Assembly: GCA_963850095.1 (NCBI GenBank)
Contig: CAWKJX010000014.1
Location: 481,312-545,311 of the forward strand
From: Bog-473 sp963850095
GTDB lineage: Bacteria; Actinomycetota; Acidimicrobiia; Acidimicrobiales; RAAP-2
Reading direction: 5' to 3'
Length of the DNA: 64,000 nucleotides
The translations under genes were made by a program, and so were the position numbers. The notes beneath the pieces are model-generated. The model worked only from the letters and a program-made list of their open reading frames with translations. It was not told the DNA's origin and searched no databases. This document shows, piece after piece, positions 45,672 to 53,338 of the stretch. Every line of letters begins with the position of its first letter. Position 1 is the first letter of the stretch.

Positions 45672-45887
45672 ACGCGGCCGCCGAATGCTGTTGCTGCTCG
45701 GCGCAACTCCGGGTGCCATGCGCACATGTCTACCTCGTCCCGACCTGCTCGCTGAGGCGGCCCGCTTCGGGTTGATCGCGTCAGGCTCGGTATGGAGTGT
45801 CCTGGTCCGGGCACGCTGGTGCGATGTCCAGCGAGCTACTCGCGCCCTCGGGATTCAGATCGGGGAGGCGCGAACGGAAACGCCGGC

Positions 45888-47123
45888 CTAAGCGGCAGAT
45901 CTATGCGGCTGGCTCCCGGTCATCTCGCGATAGACCGAGCCCTGCGCTTCAGCGATGTGGTCCCACGTGAGATGTGCAACTTTGGCCTTCCCGGCTGCGC
46001 CCAGAACGGCCCGCTGAGAGGGGTCGACTGACAAGTCCCTTACGGCCCTCGCCAGAGCATCGACGTCGCCCTCGGGGACGATCGCTCCCACGTCACTTCC
46101 GACGAGTTCGCGCAGGCATGGAATGTCAAAGGCCACAACAGGGGTCTCGACCGCGAGAGCCTCAGCTGCGACCATTCCGAATGATTCGTATCGACTCGGC
46201 ATTGCGACGAAGTCAGCGCCGGACAGCCATTTGAACCGATCCTCCGGTGGAACCCATCCGACGAATCGCACACGATCCAAGACGCCAAACTTTAACGCCA
46301 AGGATTCCACGGCATCCCGGTCAGGACCGTCGCCGGCAATAACGAGCTGCTGAGGTATGTCATCAATGACCTTTGCGAAGGCCTCGAACAGAAGGTCGAG
46401 ACCCTTCTGGTAGACCTCAAGGCGTCCGAGGTAGAGGATGTCGCGGCGAGGGCGGGTCCAGTTGTCGAAGGCTTCGTGCGGCAAACCCGCAGGGACTACC
46501 GACACGGTAGCCATTGGATTTCTAGCCCGCACGGTGTTTGCCATGTCTTCCGAAACGGCGATGATGCGACGGTGCGATCGTAAGCCGATCTGTTCGACCA
46601 TGTGAAACGGAAGGTGGTACTGGCGTGCCTTATCGGAGGCGAACAACCACTGAGCGACTCCGATTACAGGGCGCCGAGTGAGATATCCAATCGCGACGGA
46701 TGAGAACGGGGCTGCGAAATCCTCCACTACCAGTTCCGAGTCATAACGCAACAGAGCCCAAGGAAGGGCCGCAAAGTAACAGAGCAAGCTTCCGAAATAT
46801 CCAAGAGGGAGTCCGACGTGAACGTAGCGAACTCCGTCTTGCATCCGCCGCTTAGCTCCCCGGTACCTGGCGCACACGATGGTGATATCGAACTCCTGCG
46901 CAAGGCGCCGCGAGATCTCGTGGGTACGCATGGATGCGCCGCCTGCACCCGGTCGACACGGGTCCTCAAAGCCCAGATGGAGAATGCGCGGCCGGGCACG
47001 ACTCGGACGGACAGAGTTCCGGGAACGTCGAGAGGCTGCTAACGGTGCGGCTACGGCGAAGCTCATCAGGACCGTCAGAGTTTGTTGCCACACGCGTTTC
47101 CTACCAGGAGGCGACATGCTCAC
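45888..47123 (-). CDS. Family 4 glycosyltransferase
   Basis: A GT-B glycosyltransferase of 411 residues. The conserved region begins at RILHLGFEDPCRPGAGGASM, with RTHEISRRLAQEFDITIVC, and the C-terminal domain has ILYLGRLEVYQKGLDLLFEA, LVIAGDGPDRDAV and PSRYESFGMVAAEALAVETP (E-x7-E). The 40 residues before this (hydrophobic LTVLMSFAVAAPLAA then Arg-rich) may be a membrane anchor or reflect a start that is too early; ATG 47117 is equally possible. Not closely similar to the two GT4 copies in the modules. Probably adds a sugar to the surface glycan. Confidence 0.85.
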   Translation of the reverse strand: MSMSPPGRKRVWQQTLTVLMSFAVAAPLAASRRSRNSVRPSRARPRILHLGFEDPCRPGAGGASMRTHEISRRLAQEFDITIVCARYRGAKRRMQDGVRYVHVGLPLGYFGSLLCYFAALPWALLRYDSELVVEDFAAPFSSVAIGYLTRRPVIGVAQWLFASDKARQYHLPFHMVEQIGLRSHRRIIAVSEDMANTVRARNPMATVSVVPAGLPHEAFDNWTRPRRDILYLGRLEVYQKGLDLLFEAFAKVIDDIPQQLVIAGDGPDRDAVESLALKFGVLDRVRFVGWVPPEDRFKWLSGADFVAMPSRYESFGMVAAEALAVETPVVAFDIPCLRELVGSDVGAIVPEGDVDALARAVRDLSVDPSQRAVLGAAGKAKVAHLTWDHIAEAQGSVYREMTGSQPHRSAA

Positions 47124-47186
47124 TCGCTTGCACTACCCGCGGCGCTCGATCTTGAATCAGCCTGCCTGACACAAGAAGTGTCGCGC

Positions 47187-47219
47187 GACAAGTGGTGTTG
47201 GGGGACAAGTGGTGTTGGG
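47187..47219. repeat. 17-bp direct tandem repeat
   Basis: GACAAGTGGTGTTGGG occurs twice, head to tail (47187-47202 and 47204-47219), about 65 bases upstream of the minus-strand GT4 start. Could be a regulator binding site. Confidence 0.65.
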
Positions 47220-47382
47220 CAACGCCACTTTCTTCCCAAGCCTTCTGACCATCACGGCTGATCGAGGAGAGTGGAGTACCAGCCGTTGCAGTTCGGGAGA
47301 CGGAGCGCAGTGAATCAGCGTTTTTCCGGCGTAACAGTCCGTGCAATCGATGATGCGCAGCGGTCACCGCCGATGAAAGCCG

Positions 47383-47400
47383 TGCGGCAGTGTTGCCGCA
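47383..47400. repeat. Perfect hairpin in intergenic region
   Basis: Arms TGCGGCA (47383-47389) and TGCCGCA (47394-47400) around a GTGT loop. No T tract follows on either strand. Confidence 0.5.
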
Positions 47401-47559
47401 TCGGGAGAGAACGTTTGAGGACGCGCAGGAACGTCCACCTACGACACGCTCGTTGATGTGCGGAACGGCGGTGATGCGCATCTGCGCTTGCCGCAACCCG
47501 CGTAACGCGATCTGCGTTTTACATCCAAATGAACTGTGCAGTGCTTAAGTTGAATTATG

Positions 47560-47618
47560 CGTCGTTGACGTTTTTTCGGTTCGCCGCGGGGTAGTGCTCG
47601 CGTATGCGGCGCGTTGCC
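47560..47618. repeat. Dispersed element copy 1
   Basis: A T-run followed by GGGGTAGTGCTC and about 28 further partly conserved bases, repeated in the same orientation at about 51,785-51,840. Both copies lie upstream of module B genes on the plus strand. Confidence 0.45.
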
Positions 47619-48929
47619 CGATTGGCGAACCACGTTCTCAACGACCCACCCATTTCTGCTTCGCGCGCCCTGACTCTGGAAATGTTGCGAAAGCGGAGCA
47701 AGCACGGAGTCGCACTGGCGGCATTTCGACGCACGCGTGAGCGCTCGATCCACAACTTCCCCGAGTGCGCCTCTCCTCCCCCCTCGCGTGTTGTTGTCAC
47801 AGGCGGCACCGGTTGCATCGGAACGGCCATGTTGCGACATCTGCAAGCCGAGGGTGTAGAGCATCTCACCAGCATCTCGCGGCGGTTGCCAGCTCCCGAG
47901 CGCCGAATCCGGCATGTGGATTACCGCACGGCGGACATTCGTGACATCTCACGGATGCAGACGACGCTCCAACTGAAGAACCCGGAACTTGTGATCCATC
48001 TCGCGGGTCAACGACAGCCGGCTCTGGCCGAGCGCCGGGTGGCGGAGACCCTGTCTTCGAACATTTTCGGGACCATGTCCGTTCTCGCCGCTGCCGGAGA
48101 GGCGGGCGTTCCTCGGGTCGTCACTGCCTCTACCGGCAAGGCACTGCGGTTCTTCGCCTCGGAGGTCTATACCGCCTCGAAGAAGGTGGCCGAGTACCTG
48201 GTCGCACAGGGTCCGGCGCGCTGGGGCACCTCCTGCGCCACCGTCCGCTTCACCCACGTCGTCGACAATTCCCTCGTGTACCAGCGGATTCATCGCTGGG
48301 CCAGAGACGGCGAGCCAATCCGTCTCCACGCACCAGGCATCGCGTTCTACGCCCAGTCGGCCTGCGAGGCCGCGCAGCTCCTCATGGCGTCCTCGACACC
48401 GCAGACGGCTGCTCCAACGATTGCGGCTATTACAGACATCGGCTGGCCACACGACCTGCTTGAACTCGCTCTGGACGTGATCGAAGAGGTCAACAGCGAT
48501 TCCGCCATTTTGTTCTCCGGATACGAGCCGGGCTACGTAGACCAGATCTTCCCCGGCACGTTCGATCCACTGCTTGGGGATCATTCGCCACTCTTCAACG
48601 TGCTCGAGACCGGAGGCGGCGTCGTCTCTGCAGGATCCGTCGAAACACTTGAGCTCTCGGATTCCAGGGATTCCCACGTGGACGAGGCTCTTGTAGAGCT
48701 GGAATCGATCTGGCGCAACGGCGGCGGCATATTCCGTCTCCGCGAGCAACTTCAACAGGCTTCCATCGAATTGCTCAAGAAGACGTTCGCCGATGCGTCG
48801 GCCAGTGACCTTCTCCACCTATGGTCGAAGGCGCAGCACACCGCTGGTCGAGCCCTGGAACATCAGATCATTGGGCAACATCTTGAGGCGGCAGTGGAGT
48901 CTGCCACCAGTGACCGTGTGGCGAGCTGA
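47604..48929 (+). CDS. NAD-dependent nucleotide-sugar epimerase/dehydratase (polysaccharide biosynthesis, CapD-like)
   Basis: An extended SDR of up to 441 residues. SRVVVTGGTGCIGTAMLRHL is the GxxGxxG cofactor loop (residues ~62-75), LKNPELVIHLAGQRQPALAE the NAG-equivalent segment, VVTASTGKALRFFASEVYTASKKVAEY the Ser/Thr and Y-x3-K catalytic region, and VRFTHVVDNSLVYQRIHRWA the substrate side. This pattern fits Polysacc_synt_2 enzymes that epimerise or dehydrate UDP-N-acetyl sugars. The C-terminal ~170 residues are helical and unassigned. The first ~60 residues are Arg-rich and may be non-coding; a later start is possible. It likely supplies an activated sugar to the modules. Confidence 0.8.
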   Translation: MRRVARLANHVLNDPPISASRALTLEMLRKRSKHGVALAAFRRTRERSIHNFPECASPPPSRVVVTGGTGCIGTAMLRHLQAEGVEHLTSISRRLPAPERRIRHVDYRTADIRDISRMQTTLQLKNPELVIHLAGQRQPALAERRVAETLSSNIFGTMSVLAAAGEAGVPRVVTASTGKALRFFASEVYTASKKVAEYLVAQGPARWGTSCATVRFTHVVDNSLVYQRIHRWARDGEPIRLHAPGIAFYAQSACEAAQLLMASSTPQTAAPTIAAITDIGWPHDLLELALDVIEEVNSDSAILFSGYEPGYVDQIFPGTFDPLLGDHSPLFNVLETGGGVVSAGSVETLELSDSRDSHVDEALVELESIWRNGGGIFRLREQLQQASIELLKKTFADASASDLLHLWSKAQHTAGRALEHQIIGQHLEAAVESATSDRVAS

Positions 48930-49096
48930 GCACAATGCTATTCGCACGCGATCGGCGACCCATCGGTGGATGGTGTCACCCCCGCCTAAGAGAATGGCTG
49001 TTGCGCGCCGCCTCTGGCGCGTCGGCACATGGCAGGAGCAACAGGGAGGGATACATCACACCGGCTAAGCGGCCTGGGGGAGGTCATTACATGACT

Positions 49097-49102
49097 GGAG
49101 GG
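49097..49102 (+). promoter_or_regulatory. Ribosome binding site of degenerate methyltransferase
   Basis: GGAGGG only 2 bases before ATG 49105, a strong site at unusually short spacing. Confidence 0.55.
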
Positions 49103-49104
49103 TT

Positions 49105-49950
49105 ATGAGAAAGCGCGGTATCGCCCGATCAATTCAGCTGTTCAAGGGATTCTCGAACGAGCAGGACGACCCGACGTCGTTCTATCGCCTTTTGGCCGAT
49201 GACACCGTCACGGAGATTTCGCGCTATTGCGAGCTCACCGGCGCGCGCGTACTCGCCATCGGAGAATCCGTCTACGTAGGTGACGCCATCGGTGGTGCCG
49301 GGGCTTCGACTCTTACGGTTGAGTACGAGCCGCAAATTGTCGAACAGGGTAGGCAGTTGCAGAATGGCGTTCAAGGCGATGTGCTGGCTCTCCCCGTCTT
49401 TGACGCCACATTCGACATCGCGTACACCTCGAATGTCCTCGAACACGTGAGCGACCCCGAGCAGATGCTCGGAGAAATGGTAAGGGCGGTGTGTCCTGGC
49501 GGCATCGTCTTCGTCAGCTTCACCAATTGGCTCTCCCCCTGGGGTGGGCACGAAACCTCGCCTTGGCACTACTTCGGTGGGCAGCGGGCGGTCCGCCGCT
49601 ACCAACGACGTCATGGGCGGCTCCCGAGGAACCTCTACGGAGTAAGCCTGCACAAGCTCTCCATCAAGCGCGTCCTTGATTGGGCCCAGTCGAGTCCCGA
49701 CGTTGAGATCCTGGACGCTTTTCCCCGGTACTACCCACACTGGACATGGCCGCTCGTGAAGATTCCCGGTGTGCGTGAACTCGCAACCTGGAACCTCGCT
49801 TTGGTCATGCGCAGGTGCGCGGACGACGCGAGGCGGGCGTTGACGAGTCTCGCCGGCACGCGGCAGGTTCACCTGCCCCCTTCTCCGGAGATCCTCACCG
49901 GCCACCCCTCGAACGGCGCTCCAGTGGGTGCGTGGAACGGAGGATCATGA
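49105..49950 (+). CDS. Methyltransferase-like protein with degenerate SAM site (module B)
   Basis: 281 residues, paralogous to 33575 and 52298. The fold blocks are kept: ARSIQLFKGFSNEQDDP, SFYRLLADDTVTEISRYC, FDIAYTSNVLEHVSDPEQML, NWLSPWGGHETSPWHYFG and DAFPRYYPHWTWPLVKIPGV. However, motif I reads RVLAIGESVYVGDAI where the others have VIDVGGGSGYF or VIDIGGASGYV. The acidic residue is replaced by Ala, the GG-SG loop is broken and one residue is missing. It may be catalytically dead, perhaps a partner of an active paralogue, or just a decaying copy. A ~40-residue tail is unique. Stop overlaps the GT2 start (ATGA). Confidence 0.85.
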   Translation: MRKRGIARSIQLFKGFSNEQDDPTSFYRLLADDTVTEISRYCELTGARVLAIGESVYVGDAIGGAGASTLTVEYEPQIVEQGRQLQNGVQGDVLALPVFDATFDIAYTSNVLEHVSDPEQMLGEMVRAVCPGGIVFVSFTNWLSPWGGHETSPWHYFGGQRAVRRYQRRHGRLPRNLYGVSLHKLSIKRVLDWAQSSPDVEILDAFPRYYPHWTWPLVKIPGVRELATWNLALVMRRCADDARRALTSLAGTRQVHLPPSPEILTGHPSNGAPVGAWNGGS

Positions 49951-50969
49951 TCATTGAACGAACAACGGATCAACAGCGTCTGAAGCGACTGCACCCTGGC
50001 GAGCGAACACCCCGACTCAGCCTGGTTGTCCCCGCTTTCAACGAAGCGAGGAGGCTTGCCGACGGGATGCCAAGGCTGCTCGATGTCATCCCTCATGATG
50101 AAACCGAGGTGATCGTCGTCGACGACGGCAGCACCGACGGCACTGCAGAGGTGGCGCGGCGCCATCTGGCGGCCGTACCGCGTCGTGTGGTCATCCGCCT
50201 GCCCAAGAACAGCGGTAAGGGCGCGGCTGTGCGAGCCGGTGTAGTCGAGGCACGCGGGGAGATCATCGCCTACATGGATGCCGACATGGCAACCGACCCG
50301 GAAGATCTGGCCCGTCTCATCGATGCGCTGCGCGCCAGTCCCCTCGCCATCGGTTCCCGGGCGCTTGACGAGTCGGTCGTGCGGAACAAGAGCCAGCTCA
50401 GGGATCTCATGACACGTACATTCGGCCTGGTGGTCGCCAGCGCAGTCGACCTGCCGATGCGGGACACCCAATGCGGATTCAAGGCATTCCACGGCTCGGT
50501 GGCGAAGTTGCTTTTTCACGGGGCCCAGGTGCACAGCTTCGCTTTCGACATTGAGGTGCTGACCCGTGCCGCCCGATTGGGCTTACGCACGGAGGAAGTA
50601 CCCGTGCGCTGGACTGAGGTTGCCGGCAGCAAAGTGCATGTGGTCAAGGATTCGCTGGAAATGTTGATCGATGTCGGCCGCACACGTTGGCGGCGCAAAA
50701 CAAAAGCTCCGATCCACGGAGTTGCGCTGACCGACACGGATCCGTGGGAGGGCGCCGGATTGTTGCGTTCCAACGTCCGGGCAGTCGATACCGTGCTCTC
50801 GTGGGACGGCGGTGCCATGGCGCTTTTTCCCTGCGTCCCGCCGACCGTGGCAACTGATTTGGTCCGCCAGATCAAGGACAGGATGCCCGGTCAACGGCTG
50901 CAACACGTCGAGCTGACGTTCGAGACCCTGGCGAGATCCAACTTCCGACATGCGAAGGACGTCGCGTGA
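49947..50969 (+). CDS. Family 2 glycosyltransferase with extra C-terminal domain (module B)
   Basis: 340 residues from ATG 49947, preceded by GGAGG (49939-49943). DPM1-like core: LSLVVPAFNEARRLADGMPR, EVIVVDDGSTDGTAEVA, NSGKGAAVRAGVVEARG, IAYMDADMATDPEDL (DXD), MRDTQCGFKAFHGSV and EVPVRWTEVAGSKVH. After ~residue 245 comes the same extra domain as in 31357 (AVDTVLSWDGGAMALFPCVP, LQHVELTFETLARSNFRH). Predicted polyprenyl-phosphate sugar synthase feeding module B. Confidence 0.88.
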   Translation: MIIERTTDQQRLKRLHPGERTPRLSLVVPAFNEARRLADGMPRLLDVIPHDETEVIVVDDGSTDGTAEVARRHLAAVPRRVVIRLPKNSGKGAAVRAGVVEARGEIIAYMDADMATDPEDLARLIDALRASPLAIGSRALDESVVRNKSQLRDLMTRTFGLVVASAVDLPMRDTQCGFKAFHGSVAKLLFHGAQVHSFAFDIEVLTRAARLGLRTEEVPVRWTEVAGSKVHVVKDSLEMLIDVGRTRWRRKTKAPIHGVALTDTDPWEGAGLLRSNVRAVDTVLSWDGGAMALFPCVPPTVATDLVRQIKDRMPGQRLQHVELTFETLARSNFRHAKDVA

Positions 50970-51050
50970 AAGGCCGACAGTTCTGGACCCGAATTTGGAG
51001 TAATACGATCTGCGCGCCGTGAGGAACTTGAGTTCTACGCGGTCGCACAA

Positions 51051-51674
51051 GTGAAGACGCATCCCTTGTTCGCAAGGGTGTACGACCGAAGGTCACGCAG
51101 CCTCGAGGATCGCGGCATGCGTGAGCACCGCCTCACCCTCCTCGCCGGCCTGTCCGGGATCGTGCTCGAGGTCGGGGCAGGCAACGGCCTGAATCTTCCG
51201 CTCTTTCCCGCCGATGTCCGGCACGTCATTGCCGTCGAGCCGGACCCCTACCTGCTCGCGCAAGCCTCAAGTCGCGCTCCTCACCGTGTCACCGCGGTCT
51301 CGATGGTCAGAGGCGACCTGAATCATCTTCCTTTTCCTCCGGCGTCCTTAGACGCGGTTGTCTGCAGTCTGGTGCTTTGTTCTGTCCCATCGCCGGATCG
51401 TGCACTCACAGAGGTAAGACGTGTGCTGCGTCGAGGAGGGCAACTCCGGTTCTTTGAGCACGTCGCAGCCAACGCTGTGGCGACACGTCGACTGCAACGG
51501 TGGCTCGATCCGTTCTGGTCGAGATTCCTCGGGGGTTGCACGCTCACACGGGAGACCGAGAAGGCGCTTCGCAAATGCGGATTTGAGGTGGAGCGCTGCA
51601 CTCAGTTCCACTTCCGGCCGACATTGACGTCCTTCGTGACATCGCCGCACATCATGGGTACCGCAAGCCGATGA
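51051..51674 (+). CDS. Class I SAM-dependent methyltransferase (UbiE/METTL7-like)
   Basis: 207 residues. LSGIVLEVGAGNGLNLPLF is motif I, HVIAVEPDPYLLAQA the acidic beta-2 end, LNHLPFPPASLDAVVCSLVL motif II, and VRRVLRRGGQLRFFEHVAA the post motif. The C-terminal GCTLTRETEKALRKCGFEV recalls phospholipid or METTL7-type methyltransferases. Not a member of the three-copy family around it. GTG 51051, 81 bases after the GT2; same direction, so possibly part of module B. Substrate unknown. Confidence 0.85.
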   Translation: MKTHPLFARVYDRRSRSLEDRGMREHRLTLLAGLSGIVLEVGAGNGLNLPLFPADVRHVIAVEPDPYLLAQASSRAPHRVTAVSMVRGDLNHLPFPPASLDAVVCSLVLCSVPSPDRALTEVRRVLRRGGQLRFFEHVAANAVATRRLQRWLDPFWSRFLGGCTLTRETEKALRKCGFEVERCTQFHFRPTLTSFVTSPHIMGTASR

Positions 51675-52297
51675 CGCGCTTCAATCGCGCGCGCGACGGG
51701 AAAAGATCCGCAACCGATCTGTTGCAACCGCAACCAGCATTCGGGTCTGTTGATCCTCGTCCGCGCACGACACATGTTGTTCATGTTTTTGGAAATGGCA
51801 TCGGGGTAGTGCTCCCGGGTGTGGCACGTCACCGGGATAGCGGGCCTGGATCTGGCGGGCAGCGAGGCAAATTCACGGCGGAGGACGAAAGACGTCGGAC
51901 GTCCGCGTGGCTGTCGGATGGAACTCGCCGTGTTCATGGGTGTGAGAAAGCGTGGAAATCCAGGTTTCGAGGACGACCCTCCGCCGACGCCCGAACAAGG
52001 TCGTTGTCGATACTTCACTGCTAAGCCTCCTGGACTCCCTCGGATCGCCGGATTCACGAGCTCCTCGGCGTGCTGCACCTGGACCCACCCGCAGTCGTCG
52101 GCGACACAGGATCGCACCGTCAGCGATCACACGATGACGGCGGTCGAGCGCTTGGGATTGGTGGAACGTAACCCGAGCTGATGGCTTAAGGAGGAGGACG
52201 AGGCGAGCGAGGAATACCGGCTCGGCACTGTGCTGAGACCGCCAATTCGTTCCACCTCAACCGACGGGGATCAAAAGATGACAGGAGGTGCACAAGG
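51675..52297. other. Intergenic region with repeat and possible gene remnant
   Basis: 620 bases between two methyltransferase genes. It holds the second copy of a dispersed element (51785-51840) and the inverted repeat ACATG-TTGTT-CATGT (51776-51790). At 51938, GTGAGAAAGCGTGG resembles the start of the 49105 gene. In 52030-52180, the words AVVGD, RIAPSAIT and AVERLGLVERNPS, scattered over different frames, recall a winged-helix regulator, so a decayed MarR-like gene is possible but unproven. Confidence 0.35.
51785..51840. repeat. Dispersed element copy 2
   Basis: T5 run, then GGGGTAGTGCTC identical to copy 1 at 47560-47618, with a partly conserved flank to about 51,840. Small indels between the copies argue against a conserved protein. 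Confidence 0.45.
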
Positions 52298-53095
52298 ATG
52301 CGCGGCATCACGCGATCCATCCGGTTGTTCCGGGGATTTCGGACGGAAGGGCAAGATCCAGAGAGCTTTTACCGATTGTTGGGCGACGACACCGTTCGGG
52401 AGATCTCTCGCTACTGCCAGCTGACGGGTGCCCGCGTCATCGATATCGGTGGCGCTTCAGGCTATGTGGGCGATGCACTTATGGAAGCGGGTGCCTGCAC
52501 GCTCACCGTCGAGTACGACTGGTCTCAAATCGTCCAGCACGGCCGGCGCCTCCGTCATGGTGTCCAAGGGGACGGCCGTGCCCTACCTATTTTCGACGCG
52601 GCGTTCGACGTCGCGTACAGCTCCAATGTCCTGGAGCACGTCACCGACCCTGAGCGGATGCTCCACGAGATGGTCCGCACCGTGACCCCGGGAGGCATCG
52701 TTTTCGTGACCTACACGAACTGGCTCTCGCCGTGGGGTGGGCACGAAACTTCCCCGTGGCACTACCTCGGGGGGGACCGCGCTGTTCGCCGGTATCACCG
52801 CCGCCACGGCCAACTTCCCGCCACCCAATACGGGGTCAACCTCTTCAATCTCCCGATTGCCAGGGTGCTCGGATGGGCACGTAGGTGCCCAGATGTCGAC
52901 GTCCTCGACGCATTCCCTCGCTATTACCCGCATTGGACATGGCCGCTGGTGAGGATTCCGGGTCTACGCGAGGTGGCTACCTGGAACCTCGCACTCGTTT
53001 TACGGCGCCGACCGACCGCCGCGACGCCGCCCCTGCTCTCAGCAGTAGCCCTGACACCAAGCAGGCGGTGCTCTCCGAGCCGATGGAAGCGCTGA
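52298..53095 (+). CDS. SAM-dependent methyltransferase (module B, intact paralogue)
   Basis: 265 residues, paralogous to 33575 and 49105. Motif I is intact (RVIDIGGASGYVGDALMEAG), with EYDWSQIVQHG after beta-2, GRALPIFDAAFDVAYSSN, MVRTVTPGGIVFVTYT and the family block NWLSPWGGHETSPWHYLG. A site CAAGGATG marks the start. It may methylate the same glycan as the module A copy. It lies 240 bases before the AftD-like gene, unlike the tight overlap seen in module A. Confidence 0.88.
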   Translation: MRGITRSIRLFRGFRTEGQDPESFYRLLGDDTVREISRYCQLTGARVIDIGGASGYVGDALMEAGACTLTVEYDWSQIVQHGRRLRHGVQGDGRALPIFDAAFDVAYSSNVLEHVTDPERMLHEMVRTVTPGGIVFVTYTNWLSPWGGHETSPWHYLGGDRAVRRYHRRHGQLPATQYGVNLFNLPIARVLGWARRCPDVDVLDAFPRYYPHWTWPLVRIPGLREVATWNLALVLRRRPTAATPPLLSAVALTPSRRCSPSRWKR

Positions 53096-53338
53096 CGAAC
53101 GGATTGGTGGCAGCAGATCGGGCGAAGGAGTCCGCACAATGAGCGACAACACGGTGCCGGATGGCCGGAGAGGGGAAAATCCGCCTGCCGATGCCTTTGT
53201 CACCGCGACTCGGTCTGCCCTCCCATCTGTTGCAGCAGGATGCCGAGACCGCCGGGACGCTAGGGCGATCGGACCGTAGTACAGGCGCGGCGAGCGCATG
53301 AGTAGGACCGTTGCCTCTGGGGTCGGCGGGATTGATCG

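Larger units (their letters stand above)
47124..47603. other. Intergenic region rich in repeats
   Basis: 480 bases between divergent genes. It contains a 17-bp tandem repeat (47187-47219), a perfect 7-bp hairpin with TGCGGCA and TGCCGCA arms (47383-47400), a T6 run at 47563, and a copy of a dispersed element also found near 51,800. No gene supported. Confidence 0.55.

Noticed and set aside
47439..47915. Conserved minus-strand protein sharing REHYP-A--KN-N with 51602-52117
   Set aside because: The similarity covers only ~15 codons, lies in a repeated DNA element, and indels between the copies change the frame. Both frames are otherwise antisense to good genes.
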